NCBI RefSeq assembly: GCF_012985205.1
Contig: NZ_JABEKS010000003.1
Coordinates: forward strand, 362,126-426,125
DNA length: 64,000 nt
From: Planctomonas sp. JC2975
GTDB taxonomy: Bacteria; Actinomycetota; Actinomycetes; Actinomycetales; Microbacteriaceae
Reading direction: 5' to 3'
This document shows, one piece after another, positions 36,282 through 44,920 of this stretch. The notes below the pieces were generated by a model. That model did not search any database, was not told the DNA's origin, and worked only from the letters and a program-made list of their open reading frames with translations. Within the stretch, counting starts at the first letter, position 1, and every line of letters begins with the position of its first letter. Made by a program: the position numbers and the translations under genes.

Positions 36282-36357
36282 CGCCGGCCCAGCAGTAGGG
36301 GTTACTCCGAGGGAATGCGCTCATCGGGGTCGTCGCGAAACGGCGCTCCCCTGCGGT

Positions 36358-36389
36358 GCTCGGGCGGTCTTGTTTCTCGCCGCCCGAGC
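36358..36389. terminator. Bidirectional hairpin between convergent genes
   Basis: GCTCGGGCGG and CCGCCCGAGC form a perfect 10-bp stem with a 12-base loop, positioned 77 bases after the SHOCT gene and 153 bases past the helicase stop, the two being convergent. Confidence 0.65.
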
Positions 36390-36541
36390 GCCGGTGGCGT
36401 CGATACCGGCGCCCCCGAACTCGGAACTGCCACCCCGTGCGTGGTCGCGCCCCTTGCCGATCACGATCGATCTGATTGCGCTGATCGAGGGACGACCAAC
36501 GGCTCGTCGCATTGGCGAGCACCTTCCGCCAGGCGGTGCGC

Positions 36542-38323
36542 TCAGCGTCGTCGGTATCGGGTGTCGTGCCCCTGAGCGCTCCCCTGCCGAGGCTTCCTCG
36601 AGCCCTTCTGCCCACCACGATCGGCCTTGAGCTCGATGAGCTTGCCGCTGATGCGCGTGTCCTCGAGCCTGCTCAGGACCTCGCCGGGCAGCGCATCCGG
36701 AAGCTCGACGATCGAGAAGTCCGGAAAGATCTTGATCGCGCCGAAGTCGTCGCGACTGAGACCGCCCTCGTTGGCGAGTGCTCCGACGATCTGACGGGGC
36801 TCGACACGCTGACGCCTTCCCACCTCGATGCGGTAGGGCGCCAGTGCCCCTCGGGATGCGCGTTCCCGGCGATCCGCACGGCCGCTCGGACCGCGATCGC
36901 CGCGCTCGGCCCGAGAGTCTCGCTCCGGCCGCCCTTCACGTCCGAGCTGCCGGGTGAGCGCGTCGTCCGCGGAGAGGAGCAGCGGCTCGTCGCCCTGCGC
37001 GACGACGGCGAGAGCTGCGGCGACATCCGTCTCCGGAACATCGTGGTGCTCGACGTAGTGCGCGATGATGTCGCGGAATGCCGAGATGCGAGACTCCTGC
37101 TCGAGCGCTGAGGTGATCGCGTCGTCGAAACGGCTGAGGCGCGTCGAGTTGATGTCCTCGACGGTCGGAAGCTGCATCTGCGCGATGGATTGGCGGGTCG
37201 CCTTCTCGATCGTGGTCAGCATGCGCCGTTCGCGCGGCGTGACGAAACTGATGGCCGAGCCACTGCGACCGGCGCGCCCCGTGCGTCCGATGCGGTGCAC
37301 GTACGACTCGGTGTCGATCGGCAGGTCGTAGTTGACGACATGGCTGATGCGGTCGACGTCGAGGCCGCGGGCTGCGACATCCGTCGCCACCAGGATGTCG
37401 AGCTTGGCGGACTTGAGCTGCTCCACCGTGCGCTCGCGCTGCGCCTGCGGCACGTCGCCGTTGATCGCCGCGGCCGTGTAGCCGCGGGCACGCAGCTTCT
37501 CGGCGAGCGTCTCGGTCTCATTCTTGGTGCGGACGAACACGATCATTCCCTCGAAGTTCTCCACCTCGAGGATGCGGGTGAGTGCGTCGACCTTCTGCGG
37601 GTACGAGACGACCAGATAGCGCTGCGTGGTGTTCGCCGAGGTGGTGGTCTTGCTCTTGACCGTCACTTCCTGCGGGTCACGCAGATAGGTCTGCGAGATG
37701 CGGCGGATCTGCGCCGGCATAGTCGCGGAGAACAGTGCGACCTGCTTCTCCGCCGGCGTCTCGGCGAGGATCGTCTCGACGTCCTCCGCGAAGCCCATCT
37801 TCAGCATTTCGTCCGCCTCGTCGAGGACGAGGTACTTGAGCTCGGAGAGGTCGAGGGTGCCCTTGTCGAGGTGATCCATGATGCGACCGGGGGTACCGAC
37901 GACGACGTGAACGCCGCGCCGCAGCGCCGACAGCTGCACCCCGTAGCCCTGACCGCCGTAAATGGGCAACACGTGCGCGCCGCGCACGTGCGCGGCATAC
38001 GCTTCGAACGCCTCCGAGACCTGCAGGGCCAGCTCGCGCGTTGGAGACAGGACGAGTGCCTGCGGGATCTTCTGCGAGACATCGAGCCGCGAGACGATCG
38101 GCAGCGCGAACGCAGCGGTCTTCCCTGTGCCCGTCTGCGCGAGACCCACGACGTCGCGTCCCTCCAGCAGCAGCGGGATCGTCGCCGCTTGGATCGCCGA
38201 AGGCGTCTCGTAGCCGACTTCCTTGAGCGCTTTGAGCACAGCGTCACTCAGCCCGAGGTCGGAGAACCCCGTCGGCTCGGGGGCGCTATCGCCCGCCACT
38301 TTCCCCGAATCCTCAGCCGTCAT
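36542..38323 (-). CDS. DEAD-box ATP-dependent RNA helicase with DbpA-type C-terminal domain
   Basis: 593 residues. All canonical motifs are in order: Q motif and AQTGTGKT (62-69), PTRELALQV, TPGR, LDEADEML, FSATMP, then the helicase C-terminal domain with TDVAARGLDV and HRIGRTGRAG. After a linker (Arg/Asp/Ser-rich, ~440-490) comes a DbpA-like RRM (MRIEVGRRQRV-type, ~495-575) that binds structured rRNA. It assists ribosome assembly or cold adaptation (CsdA/DeaD group). TACCTT lies six bases before the ATG, a leaderless arrangement. Confidence 0.95.
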   Translation of the reverse strand: MTAEDSGKVAGDSAPEPTGFSDLGLSDAVLKALKEVGYETPSAIQAATIPLLLEGRDVVGLAQTGTGKTAAFALPIVSRLDVSQKIPQALVLSPTRELALQVSEAFEAYAAHVRGAHVLPIYGGQGYGVQLSALRRGVHVVVGTPGRIMDHLDKGTLDLSELKYLVLDEADEMLKMGFAEDVETILAETPAEKQVALFSATMPAQIRRISQTYLRDPQEVTVKSKTTTSANTTQRYLVVSYPQKVDALTRILEVENFEGMIVFVRTKNETETLAEKLRARGYTAAAINGDVPQAQRERTVEQLKSAKLDILVATDVAARGLDVDRISHVVNYDLPIDTESYVHRIGRTGRAGRSGSAISFVTPRERRMLTTIEKATRQSIAQMQLPTVEDINSTRLSRFDDAITSALEQESRISAFRDIIAHYVEHHDVPETDVAAALAVVAQGDEPLLLSADDALTRQLGREGRPERDSRAERGDRGPSGRADRRERASRGALAPYRIEVGRRQRVEPRQIVGALANEGGLSRDDFGAIKIFPDFSIVELPDALPGEVLSRLEDTRISGKLIELKADRGGQKGSRKPRQGSAQGHDTRYRRR

Positions 38324-38546
38324 GCTTCAAAGGTAGATGCCTTCCGTTCCCGAGTCGACGCGGCCGCCGCCCTGCGGCCCGTTCTGGGCGGCTCGAGTCG
38401 GGAGCATCCTGCGTTGTGTTGGTAGGGGAAGCGCATGATCGCAGCCCTTACGAGCACGCTCTACCCATCCGCGCAGACGATCCAGGCATTCCTCCGCAGC
38501 GCATCCAGAGAAGAAGACCGTCGGTGCGATTGCTAACCTCCTCCAG

Positions 38547-38717
38547 ATGCGGAATCTGGACTGGGGAGGGCTGCGCAACCTCCGCGACCTCGGCGGGTTG
38601 CCGACAGCGTTGTCCTCGACGGGCAAGACGACCATGGGCCGTACGCGGCGATCCCATCCAGTGGTCACGGAACGCTTCGCAGTCGGAACGCATTGCCGTC
38701 GGGATCGGCGAGCATGA
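38547..38717 (+). pseudogene. N-terminal remnant of a tyrosine-protein phosphatase
   Basis: The first ~36 codons from ATG 38547 read LRNLRDLGGLPT plus a basic GRTRRS, the hallmark start of the DUF-type/SiwP tyrosine phosphatase family (N-x-R-D-L-G-G, G-x-x-x-R-S). The catalytic CxxxxxR half is missing: the frame ends at 38717 after entering the 3' end of the convergent VOC gene. TAACCT eight bases before the ATG still looks like a leaderless promoter. Confidence 0.7.
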
Positions 38718-39372
38718 CGCCGTCGGACAGCTCGGCCCGGCGGGATGCGCCGAGCTGCACCAGGCGTTCGGCCTCACGCGACGGATCCGCTGCGACCAGC
38801 TCGAAGCGCTGACGATTGCGTGCATTCCTGGATTCGGTTCCCGGCCTGTGCCAGGAGTCCCACGAGATCTTCGTTCCGCCTACCGGGGACTGGATTGCCG
38901 TTTGGTCTCCTTCATCCCACACCAAGAGCCAACCGAGCGCGTCTCGCCAGAAGAAGCCGACGTCGCGGGTGCCGTCACAGGTGACCTCCCCGACAAAGCC
39001 CGTTCCGCTCATCCAGTTGTTGCCCGGCTCGAGAACGCAGAGTTCGTTACCGCCTGGGTCGGAGAGAACCACGTGCGGGGCATCCGGCTCCTGGCCGACG
39101 TCCAGATAGTGCGCGCCCCGACTCAGCGCCGCCTCGACGATCCGAGCCTGGTCATCGGGATCGGTACTGGCCAGGTGCAGATGCAGCCAGGGCCGGCCGA
39201 TCTGTTCGCCGTGGGACGCCGTGAATCGGAACCCGACCTGGAACTCGTCGCCGGGTACGAGCACGCCGTCACGTTCATCCACGACCTCACGCCCCAGTAT
39301 TCCCGCCCAGAAGGCGCCCACCGCGGAAGGATCCGCCACGTCGAAGGCCACTGCTTCCAGCCGCGCTGCCAT
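38665..39372 (-). CDS. Two-domain VOC (glyoxalase-like) protein
   Basis: 235 residues forming two betaalphabetabetabeta units: the first (residues 5-~115) has DVADPSAVGAFWAGILG, HLHLASTDPD and LSDPGGNELCVLEPG. The second (~120-235) has a shorter equivalent ending ADPDGNAFRLRS. A metal-binding fold, but the metal ligands of glyoxalase I are not all visible; probably a dioxygenase-like or resistance-type protein of unknown substrate. TAGCCT lies six bases before the ATG, so the transcript looks leaderless. Confidence 0.82.
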   Translation of the reverse strand: MAARLEAVAFDVADPSAVGAFWAGILGREVVDERDGVLVPGDEFQVGFRFTASHGEQIGRPWLHLHLASTDPDDQARIVEAALSRGAHYLDVGQEPDAPHVVLSDPGGNELCVLEPGNNWMSGTGFVGEVTCDGTRDVGFFWRDALGWLLVWDEGDQTAIQSPVGGTKISWDSWHRPGTESRNARNRQRFELVAADPSREAERLVQLGASRRAELSDGVMLADPDGNAFRLRSVP

Positions 39373-39554
39373 GCGTGGAGGCTAACACCGCGCCTCACAC
39401 CAGCAGTCGAACGCGGACAGCTCGGTCACGGCAGCCCACGCATCGCGCGCTGATGCATCCCTTCGGGACAGACCGATCACTTCGTGAGTGTGGTCGATGG
39501 AGTTGGCAACGGTGGCAACGAGTCTCGTCGTGAGGTGCCCGAAAAGAATCTGCT

Positions 39555-39617
39555 ATTCGGTGTTGCTATCTACCGGTACTCATGCTTACTATCTAGTGGT
39601 AGTCAGCAACACTGAAT
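39555..39617. promoter_or_regulatory. Compound PadR operator: nested direct and inverted repeats
   Basis: CTATCTACCGGTA (39567-39579) and CTATCTAGTGGTA (39589-39601) are direct repeats 22 bases apart. They are flanked by a near-perfect inverted repeat, left arm 39555-39567 and right arm 39605-39617 (12 of 13 matched). The block ends 18 bases before the padR start codon, where a PadR repressor would block the promoter. Confidence 0.7.
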
Positions 39618-39635
39618 AGTCGAAGGGAGGGTGCC

Positions 39636-39983
39636 ATGGGTAAGCAGATGACCGAGATGCTCAAGGGCACTCTGGAGGGCATCGTTCTGGCGATCCTGGC
39701 CGAGCGGCCCGCATACGGGTACGAGATCACGGCCCGGCTTCGCGATGAGGGGTTCTCCGACATCGTCGAAGGCACCGTGTACGCGCTTCTGATCCGGGTC
39801 GAGCAACGCGGCCTGGTGGACGTGGAGAAGGTCCCGTCCGAGAAGGGGCCGCCACGGAAGGTGTATTCGCTGAACGCTTCGGGCGGCGAGTACCTGACGG
39901 AGTTCTGGCACAGCTGGAGCTTCCTTGCGGAACACATCGAACAGCTTCACCGCAGCATCAACAACACGCAGAAGGACAACTGA
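39636..39983 (+). CDS. padR: PadR family transcriptional regulator
   Basis: 115 residues. The winged-helix pattern (MLKGTLEGIVLAILAERPAYG, split into helices, then GYEITARLRD and VEGTVYALLIRVEQRGLV) is diagnostic of PadR. AAGGGAGGGTGCC ahead of the ATG. First gene of a four-gene operon (PadR, DUF1048, ABC ATPase, ABC permease) in which the regulator normally represses the whole unit and is released by a drug-like ligand exported by the ABC pair. Confidence 0.93.
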   Translation: MGKQMTEMLKGTLEGIVLAILAERPAYGYEITARLRDEGFSDIVEGTVYALLIRVEQRGLVDVEKVPSEKGPPRKVYSLNASGGEYLTEFWHSWSFLAEHIEQLHRSINNTQKDN

Positions 39984-39985
39984 TC

Positions 39986-40354
39986 ATGGCAGCAAAGTGG
40001 ATCGAGACCGTTACCGGATCGCTCGAGCAGAAGAAGCAGTACCGACAGGACAAGGCCCGCATCGAGGCACTCCCGGAACCGTATGGGACGGCGGCGAAGG
40101 CGATGCACCGGTACTTCATGTACTACGCCGGCACGGTCGGGGGCGACACGCTGGTGACGATGTTCGGTGACCTGGCCGACCTGTGGGAGCGTGCCGCGAC
40201 CGATGGCACCCCGGTGCGGGAGATCGTCGGGGATGACCCCGTCGAGTTCGCCGAGACGTTCGCCCAGGCATACACCGGCCGGCAGTGGCTGGACAAGGAA
40301 CGCGCCCGACTGACCGCTTCCTTCCGCGCCGCGGAGCAGGGAGCACAGAAATGA
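39986..40354 (+). CDS. DUF1048 family protein
   Basis: 122 residues, all-helical (KWIETVTGSLEQKKQYRQDKA in two stretches, then IEALPEPYGTAAKAMHRYF and ALFRAAEQ-like end). DUF1048 proteins are invariant partners of PadR/ABC operons in actinobacteria; function unknown, possibly a dimeric four-helix adapter. It starts three bases after the padR stop and its own stop overlaps the ATPase gene start. Confidence 0.88.
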   Translation: MAAKWIETVTGSLEQKKQYRQDKARIEALPEPYGTAAKAMHRYFMYYAGTVGGDTLVTMFGDLADLWERAATDGTPVREIVGDDPVEFAETFAQAYTGRQWLDKERARLTASFRAAEQGAQK

Positions 40355-41166
40355 TGACGACCACTGAGCCGGCGATCCGGGTGAGCGGCATCACGAAGTC
40401 GTTCAAAGACGTTCACGTGCTGCAGGGAGTGAACTTCGAGGTGACAACCGGGAGCATCTTCGCCCTGCTGGGCTCGAACGGTGCCGGAAAGACCACCCTG
40501 GTGAGCATCCTGTCCACCCTGCTGAAAGCCGATTCCGGAACCGCGACAGTGCACGGTCTGGATGTGGCGACCAAGCCGGGCAACGTGCGCTCCTCGATAA
40601 GCCTGACCGGGCAGTTCGCGGCGGTCGACGAAGTCCTCACCGGCAGGGAGAACCTGATCCTGATCGCCCGGCTCCGTCACCTGAAGAACCCCGCCGTCGT
40701 GGCGGATGACCTCCTCGACCGGTTCTCCCTCACCGACGCCGGTGGCCGCAAAGCCGCCACCTACTCCGGCGGGATGCGGCGCCGGCTGGACATCGCGATG
40801 AGCCTGATCGGGAATCCGCCGATCATCTTCCTCGACGAACCGACCACAGGGCTGGACCCGCAGGCCCGCATCGAGGTGTGGCAGACGGTGAAGCAACTCG
40901 CCGGACAGGGCACCACCGTGCTGTTGACCACCCAGTACCTGGACGAGGCGGAACAGCTCGCCGACCGGATCGCGATCCTGCACAAGGGCGTGATCATCCA
41001 GAACGGCACCCTGGCCGAACTCAAGCAGCTTCTCCCGCCGGCAACGGTCGAGTACGTGGAGAAGCAACCCACTCTCGAGGACGTCTTCCTCACCCTCGTC
41101 GGCGACACCGGCGAGACCGACACCACCGGCAGCGCTGCGACGATACCGGCCGGAAAGGATTCCTGA
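40351..41166 (+). CDS. ABC-2 type exporter ATPase
   Basis: 271 residues. Walker A GSNGAGKT (near residue 45), Q-loop region, signature YSGGMRRRLDIA (near 138), Walker B IIFLDEPTTG (near 157), and the DrrA-type C-terminal extension ending in Leu-rich ELKQLLPP and a short tail. Two adjacent ATG codons exist at 40351 and 40354; the first overlaps the DUF1048 stop. With the next gene it forms a DrrAB-like drug efflux pump. Confidence 0.93.
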   Translation: MMTTTEPAIRVSGITKSFKDVHVLQGVNFEVTTGSIFALLGSNGAGKTTLVSILSTLLKADSGTATVHGLDVATKPGNVRSSISLTGQFAAVDEVLTGRENLILIARLRHLKNPAVVADDLLDRFSLTDAGGRKAATYSGGMRRRLDIAMSLIGNPPIIFLDEPTTGLDPQARIEVWQTVKQLAGQGTTVLLTTQYLDEAEQLADRIAILHKGVIIQNGTLAELKQLLPPATVEYVEKQPTLEDVFLTLVGDTGETDTTGSAATIPAGKDS

Positions 41167-41930
41167 TGACCAGTCACGCCCTCGCCGACACCGGCGTCCT
41201 CACCGGCCGATCACTTCGCCACATCACCCGCAGCCCCGACACGATCATCACCACGGTGATCACCCCTGTCGCGCTGCTGCTGCTCTTCGTCTACGTCCTC
41301 GGCGGTGCCATCCACACCGGATCCGACCAGTCCTACATCAACTACATGCTCCCCGGCATCCTGCTGATCACGATCGCGTCCGGCGTCGCCTACACCGCCT
41401 ACCGGCTCTTCCTCGACATCCAAGGCGGCATCTTCGGACGCTTCCAGTCGATGCCCATCGCCCGCTCCAGCGTGCTCTGGGCACACGTCTTCACGTCCCT
41501 GTCAGCGAACCTCGTCTCCGTCGCCGTCGTCATCGGCGTCGCCCTGATCATGGGATTCCGCACCGGAGCATCCGTCGGCGCCTGGCTCGCCGTCGCCGGC
41601 ATCCTGATCCTCTTCACCCTCGCCCTGACCTGGATCGCCGTCATCGCCGGCCTCTCGGCGAAAACGGTCGACGGAGCCAGCGCGTTCAGCTACCCGCTGA
41701 TCTTCCTGCCCTTCATCAGCTCCGCCTTCGTCCCGACCAGCTCGATGCCCGCCCCCGTCGCCTGGTTCGCCGAGAACCAACCCGTCACCTCCATCGTCAA
41801 CACCATCCGCGCACTCTTCGCCGAACAACCCGTCGGCACAGACATCTGGATCGCCCTCGCCTGGCTCCTGGGCATCCTGATCGTCGCCTACGCGTTCGCC
41901 GTCACCATCTACCGACGCAAGATCAGCTGA
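41166..41930 (+). CDS. ABC-2 type exporter permease (DrrB-like)
   Basis: 254 residues with six membrane helices and the ABC2 pattern ITVITPVALLLLF (first span) and GGIFGRFQSMP loop, then PVTSIVNTIRALF near the last spans. The start ATG overlaps the ATPase stop by one base. Frames further upstream are noise within the ATPase gene. Confidence 0.93.
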   Translation: MTSHALADTGVLTGRSLRHITRSPDTIITTVITPVALLLLFVYVLGGAIHTGSDQSYINYMLPGILLITIASGVAYTAYRLFLDIQGGIFGRFQSMPIARSSVLWAHVFTSLSANLVSVAVVIGVALIMGFRTGASVGAWLAVAGILILFTLALTWIAVIAGLSAKTVDGASAFSYPLIFLPFISSAFVPTSSMPAPVAWFAENQPVTSIVNTIRALFAEQPVGTDIWIALAWLLGILIVAYAFAVTIYRRKIS

Positions 41931-42004
41931 ATCCGCCACACAGCGCCCGGGTCTGGACCTCACCTACGAGCATCCAGACCCAGACGCCATTTCACCCCAC
42001 ACCC

Positions 42005-42030
42005 GCCTGCTGACGCATCCGTCAGCAGGC
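42005..42030 (+). terminator. Intrinsic terminator of the padR-ABC operon
   Basis: GCCTGCTGACG and CGTCAGCAGGC form a perfect 11-bp stem with a four-base CATC loop, 74 bases beyond the permease stop. There is no T-tract. Confidence 0.75.
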
Positions 42031-42116
42031 ACCTGATTCGGGATCGTTCGCCGGTGTCGCCGCTCGCGTGATCGCTGCGCCTCTCGGCGCGCTGGCGCAT
42101 GGGCGAGGATGTCATC

Positions 42117-42572
42117 ATGACCCATCCGGAACCCGTCTACACACTCGAACAGCTCGAAGCCGAGCCGGTCGCGGAGTTCGCCTCCTTCGACCGCGACGAT
42201 GCGGTGCGCCTCGGTGAGATCGCCGTTGCTCTCGTGCGTGAGCGTGACCTCAACCTGGCCATCGAGGTGCACATCGGCGACGAGCTGGCATATCGCGCAC
42301 AGCTCGGATCAACCGGCCAGCACAACGCCGACGTGATCGCAGGCAAGCGGCTCGTCGTGAAGCACTTCCGGCACAGCTCGGTGCTCGCCCGCTTCAAGAA
42401 GGATGCCGACCCATCCGTTGCCGACGGTCTCGGTCCCGAGTACAAGTTCTGGGGCGGCAGCATCCCGCTGTTCGTGAACGACGAGTTCGTCGGCACGCTC
42501 TCGTCGTCCGGCGAATCGGATGTCGTGGACCACGAGACGATAGCTGATGCCCTGATCCGATTCCGCGGGTAG
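42117..42572 (+). CDS. Heme-degrading domain protein (UPF0303, HbpS/GlcG-like)
   Basis: 151 residues. The first ~20 are a leader; then a Y-L-E-Q-L-x-x-E, VRLGEIAVALVRERDLNLAIEV-type start and a HFRHSSVLARF helix match the HbpS-like domain that binds haem or small effectors. It is likely cytoplasmic. The first-choice ATG at 42117 has GAGGA ahead; another in-frame ATG is at 42099. Confidence 0.8.
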   Translation: MTHPEPVYTLEQLEAEPVAEFASFDRDDAVRLGEIAVALVRERDLNLAIEVHIGDELAYRAQLGSTGQHNADVIAGKRLVVKHFRHSSVLARFKKDADPSVADGLGPEYKFWGGSIPLFVNDEFVGTLSSSGESDVVDHETIADALIRFRG

Positions 42573-42633
42573 ACGACCGCCGAGCCCAGCGACAACCGCC
42601 CGTTCCGGGCAAGCCGCCTGGGCGCGTCCGCGT

Positions 42634-42993
42634 CTATGCCCATCCGAGTTCGCGCAGTCGCGCGTCATCCAGCCCGAAGTAATGCCCGATCTCGTGCACG
42701 AGCGTGATTCGCACGCGCAGCCGGAGGGCGTCGAGATCCGCGCTGTGCTCCTGCATGTTGTTCTTGAACTGAGTGATGCGGTCGGGGAGCTCTCCGTAGC
42801 CATACACGCCGCGTGTCTTCAGCGGGCGTCCGCTATAGAGTCCGAAGAGCCGCGGCCGCTCGCCAGCAGGTTGGTTCGCGATGAGGATCGCCACATTCTC
42901 GAGACCCCGCACCATGTCCTCAGGGAGAGCGTCGTACTCCTCCTCGACCATCGTCTGGAAGTCCTCATCGGAGATCACGACCATGTCACCCAT
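42634..42993 (-). CDS. Zincin-like metallopeptidase family protein
   Basis: 119 residues. The short family seen in many actinobacteria: VISDEDFQTMVEEEYDALP near the start, and the zinc motif HEIGHYFGLDD (HExxHxxGxxD, residues ~99-109) supplying two histidines, the catalytic glutamate and a third ligand. It probably acts as a soluble peptidase; targets are unknown. The start is ATG 42993; another in-frame ATG three codons on (42984) has GGGTGAC ahead and may be the real one. Confidence 0.82.
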   Translation of the reverse strand: MGDMVVISDEDFQTMVEEEYDALPEDMVRGLENVAILIANQPAGERPRLFGLYSGRPLKTRGVYGYGELPDRITQFKNNMQEHSADLDALRLRVRITLVHEIGHYFGLDDARLRELGWA

Positions 42994-43159
42994 TTTGTGC
43001 CGGCGGGAACGGTCGAGAACGATCGGCACGTCGACACCCGCGCGCACAGAATCCCGCGGCAGGCAGACGCTGCCGCCGCTGTCGAATGTGGCGTTCGGGG
43101 TCCGTGGCGGACGCTGATTGTTCGGTGGGTCGCGACTGGTTCGCGTCTATGGTGTCCCT

Positions 43160-43819
43160 ATGAGCGAGGCAGGCTGGCAGGCGTTCCTCTTCGCCGATGA
43201 CCTTGGCGACTGGGTGATCCTTCATGGCGGACCCACGGCAGTGTTTCGGACGGACTCCTTGCGGCAGGCCGCCTCGCTGGCCGGAGCCATCGCCGACGTT
43301 CCGGGGCTTGGCCCTCGTACGGTGTTGACCGCGGCGGCGGACCGACTCACGGTCAAGCTGACCCGTGAGATGTGGGCGACCGAGTCGGATCACATCGCTC
43401 TCGCACAAGCGGTCTCCGCCGTCGCGCGATCGCAGGGTGCGCGGGCCGACCGCAGTGCGGTGCAGGAAGTCCAGGTGGCCATTTCTGCTCGGCCGGAGCA
43501 GATCGATCTGCCGTTCTGGAGAGCCGTGCTCGGGTATTCGCCGCTCAGCGACGACAACGCCATCGATCCGCTCGGACAGGGCTCGACCGTGTGGATGCAG
43601 GAGCTCGACCCCGAGAAACCTCTTCGGCACGCCATGCACATCGATGTTTCAGTCGCCAGCGACGAGGGTGAGGTGCGCGCGGCTGCGGCGGTCGCGGCGG
43701 GCGGCCGGATCGTGACCGATTCCGAGGCTCCAGCCTCGTGGATACTCGCCGACCGCGCGGGAAACAAGGTGTGCATCGCGGCATGGCCTGACGGCGCCCC
43801 TGGGCTGCGCGACGACTGA
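43160..43819 (+). CDS. Pterin carbinolamine dehydratase-like / VOC fusion protein
   Basis: 219 residues. The N-terminal half (~25-115) resembles 4a-hydroxytetrahydrobiopterin dehydratase in its late pattern (TVKLTREMWATESDHIALAQAVS, split across two segments), though the HHP motif is absent. The C-terminal half (~125-215) is a VOC unit (RPEQIDLPFWRAVLGYSPL, HIDVSV, ILADRAGNKVCIAAWPDG). Probably not catalytic as a dehydratase. TATGGT six bases before the ATG marks a leaderless transcript. Confidence 0.65.
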   Translation: MSEAGWQAFLFADDLGDWVILHGGPTAVFRTDSLRQAASLAGAIADVPGLGPRTVLTAAADRLTVKLTREMWATESDHIALAQAVSAVARSQGARADRSAVQEVQVAISARPEQIDLPFWRAVLGYSPLSDDNAIDPLGQGSTVWMQELDPEKPLRHAMHIDVSVASDEGEVRAAAAVAAGGRIVTDSEAPASWILADRAGNKVCIAAWPDGAPGLRDD

Positions 43820-43952
43820 GCCGGCGAGGCGCTCACGTCTAGCAACCAGGACTCGTCGCGGGTTCCACCGCTTGCAGCACATAGGCCGGCCCCGACAAGC
43901 GCAGGTCAGCGAACCGTACAGTTGGTGCTGGAGGCTGGAAGTTGATGCACGT

Positions 43953-44177
43953 GTGACGACTGGGCTGACCGTGACCGCCATGGCGATCGCGGTGCTCGTG
44001 ATCCTGGACCTCTGGGTCTATCCCGACGCGTGTTCGCGTGCTCGCCAGAATGAGCCGGTTGCTGTGCGACTCGGGGGCTTCACGATCGATGCACCGCGGG
44101 TCTGGGTTGCGTTCTGCGTCGTGCTCTTCGTCATCTTCTTTCCGCTCTATCTGGCGGCACGCCGCGCGCCGCAATGA
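43953..44177 (+). CDS. Small two-span membrane protein
   Basis: 74 residues from a GTG: hydrophobic span (TAMAIAVLVILDLWVY), a Arg/Gln loop, and a second span (VWVAFCVVLFVIFFPLYLAA) ending in basic residues. No family recognised. GGAGGCTGGAAG lies ahead of the GTG at a somewhat long distance, so the start is provisional. Confidence 0.6.
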   Translation: MTTGLTVTAMAIAVLVILDLWVYPDACSRARQNEPVAVRLGGFTIDAPRVWVAFCVVLFVIFFPLYLAARRAPQ

Positions 44178-44240
44178 TGCCCGCGAGCGGATCCGCTTGC
44201 GCGGCGCGCGATGTCCGGCGTTCCGAGGAGACTGTCGTGC

Positions 44241-44678
44241 ATGATCGAGCCGGTTCAGCGATCGACCGTAGACGAAGCACTTCTCCTTTCGGTCGATGCC
44301 GTGATGCTCGCAGTTTCGGATCTCGACGCCGGCATTGCCTTCTACCGCGATGGACTCGGCCACCAGCTGCGCTGGCGGAACGACGAGATCGGCCAGGCGG
44401 CATTGGCCTGCCAGGAGTCACGCACCGAGATCGTCTTGACCACGCGCTTGCAGACCGAACCCAACTGGCTCGTGCGCGACGCGGTCGCGGCGGCGCAGCA
44501 GATCGAGGCGGCCGGCGGGCGAATCCTCGAGCCGCGGATCGAGATCCCGGTCGGCTGCGTATCGATCGTGGAGGACCCCTTCGGGAACAGGCTCGTGCTG
44601 GTCGATCTCAGCAAGGGACGGTACGACACCGACGATGCCGGGACCGTAACCGGAGTGCAGTCCGACGTCGAACGGTGA
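44241..44678 (+). CDS. VOC (glyoxalase-like) protein
   Basis: 145 residues, one VOC unit pair: VDAVMLAVSDLDAGIAFYRD (split), then a Glu/Arg-rich loop, and GGRILEPRIEIPVGCVSIVEDP (split) with the DPFGNRLVLVDLS end. Likely a metal-dependent resistance or lyase-like enzyme, substrate unknown. The ATG has GAGGAG about 11 bases ahead. It is the last chromosomal-looking gene before the accessory region. Confidence 0.75.
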   Translation: MIEPVQRSTVDEALLLSVDAVMLAVSDLDAGIAFYRDGLGHQLRWRNDEIGQAALACQESRTEIVLTTRLQTEPNWLVRDAVAAAQQIEAAGGRILEPRIEIPVGCVSIVEDPFGNRLVLVDLSKGRYDTDDAGTVTGVQSDVER

Positions 44679-44701
44679 TCGATCGACTCCCGCGCGTCGA
44701 G

Positions 44702-44810
44702 TCCCTGATCATCGTCCTTTCACCCACATGACCAACGGTCGAACCAGGTCACGAAGTATCGTCAAAAGTGTCGTCAAGTCATGTGTCCAGATGCGGCCAG
44801 AGAGATACGC
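44702..44810. repeat. Diverged ~110-bp repeat, copy 1 (element edge)
   Basis: This stretch and 49128-49247 share long blocks in the same orientation: TCCCTGATCA, CACATGACCAACGGTCGAA, GTGTCGTCAA and CGGCCAGAGAGATACGC, separated by diverged spacers. The GTCGTCAA phase matches the last codons of the recombinase remnant at 48840-49016. Probably a boundary of an old integrated element. Confidence 0.75.
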
Positions 44811-44920
44811 AGCCGACGGTTGTTGTGGGTACCGAGTACTGAATCGGAGGGTGTGCCGCTGCGTGTCCCCCTGCTTCCTGCGCCAGGACGGCGAGTCCTA
44901 GCTGCGGCGACCGGATCCGG

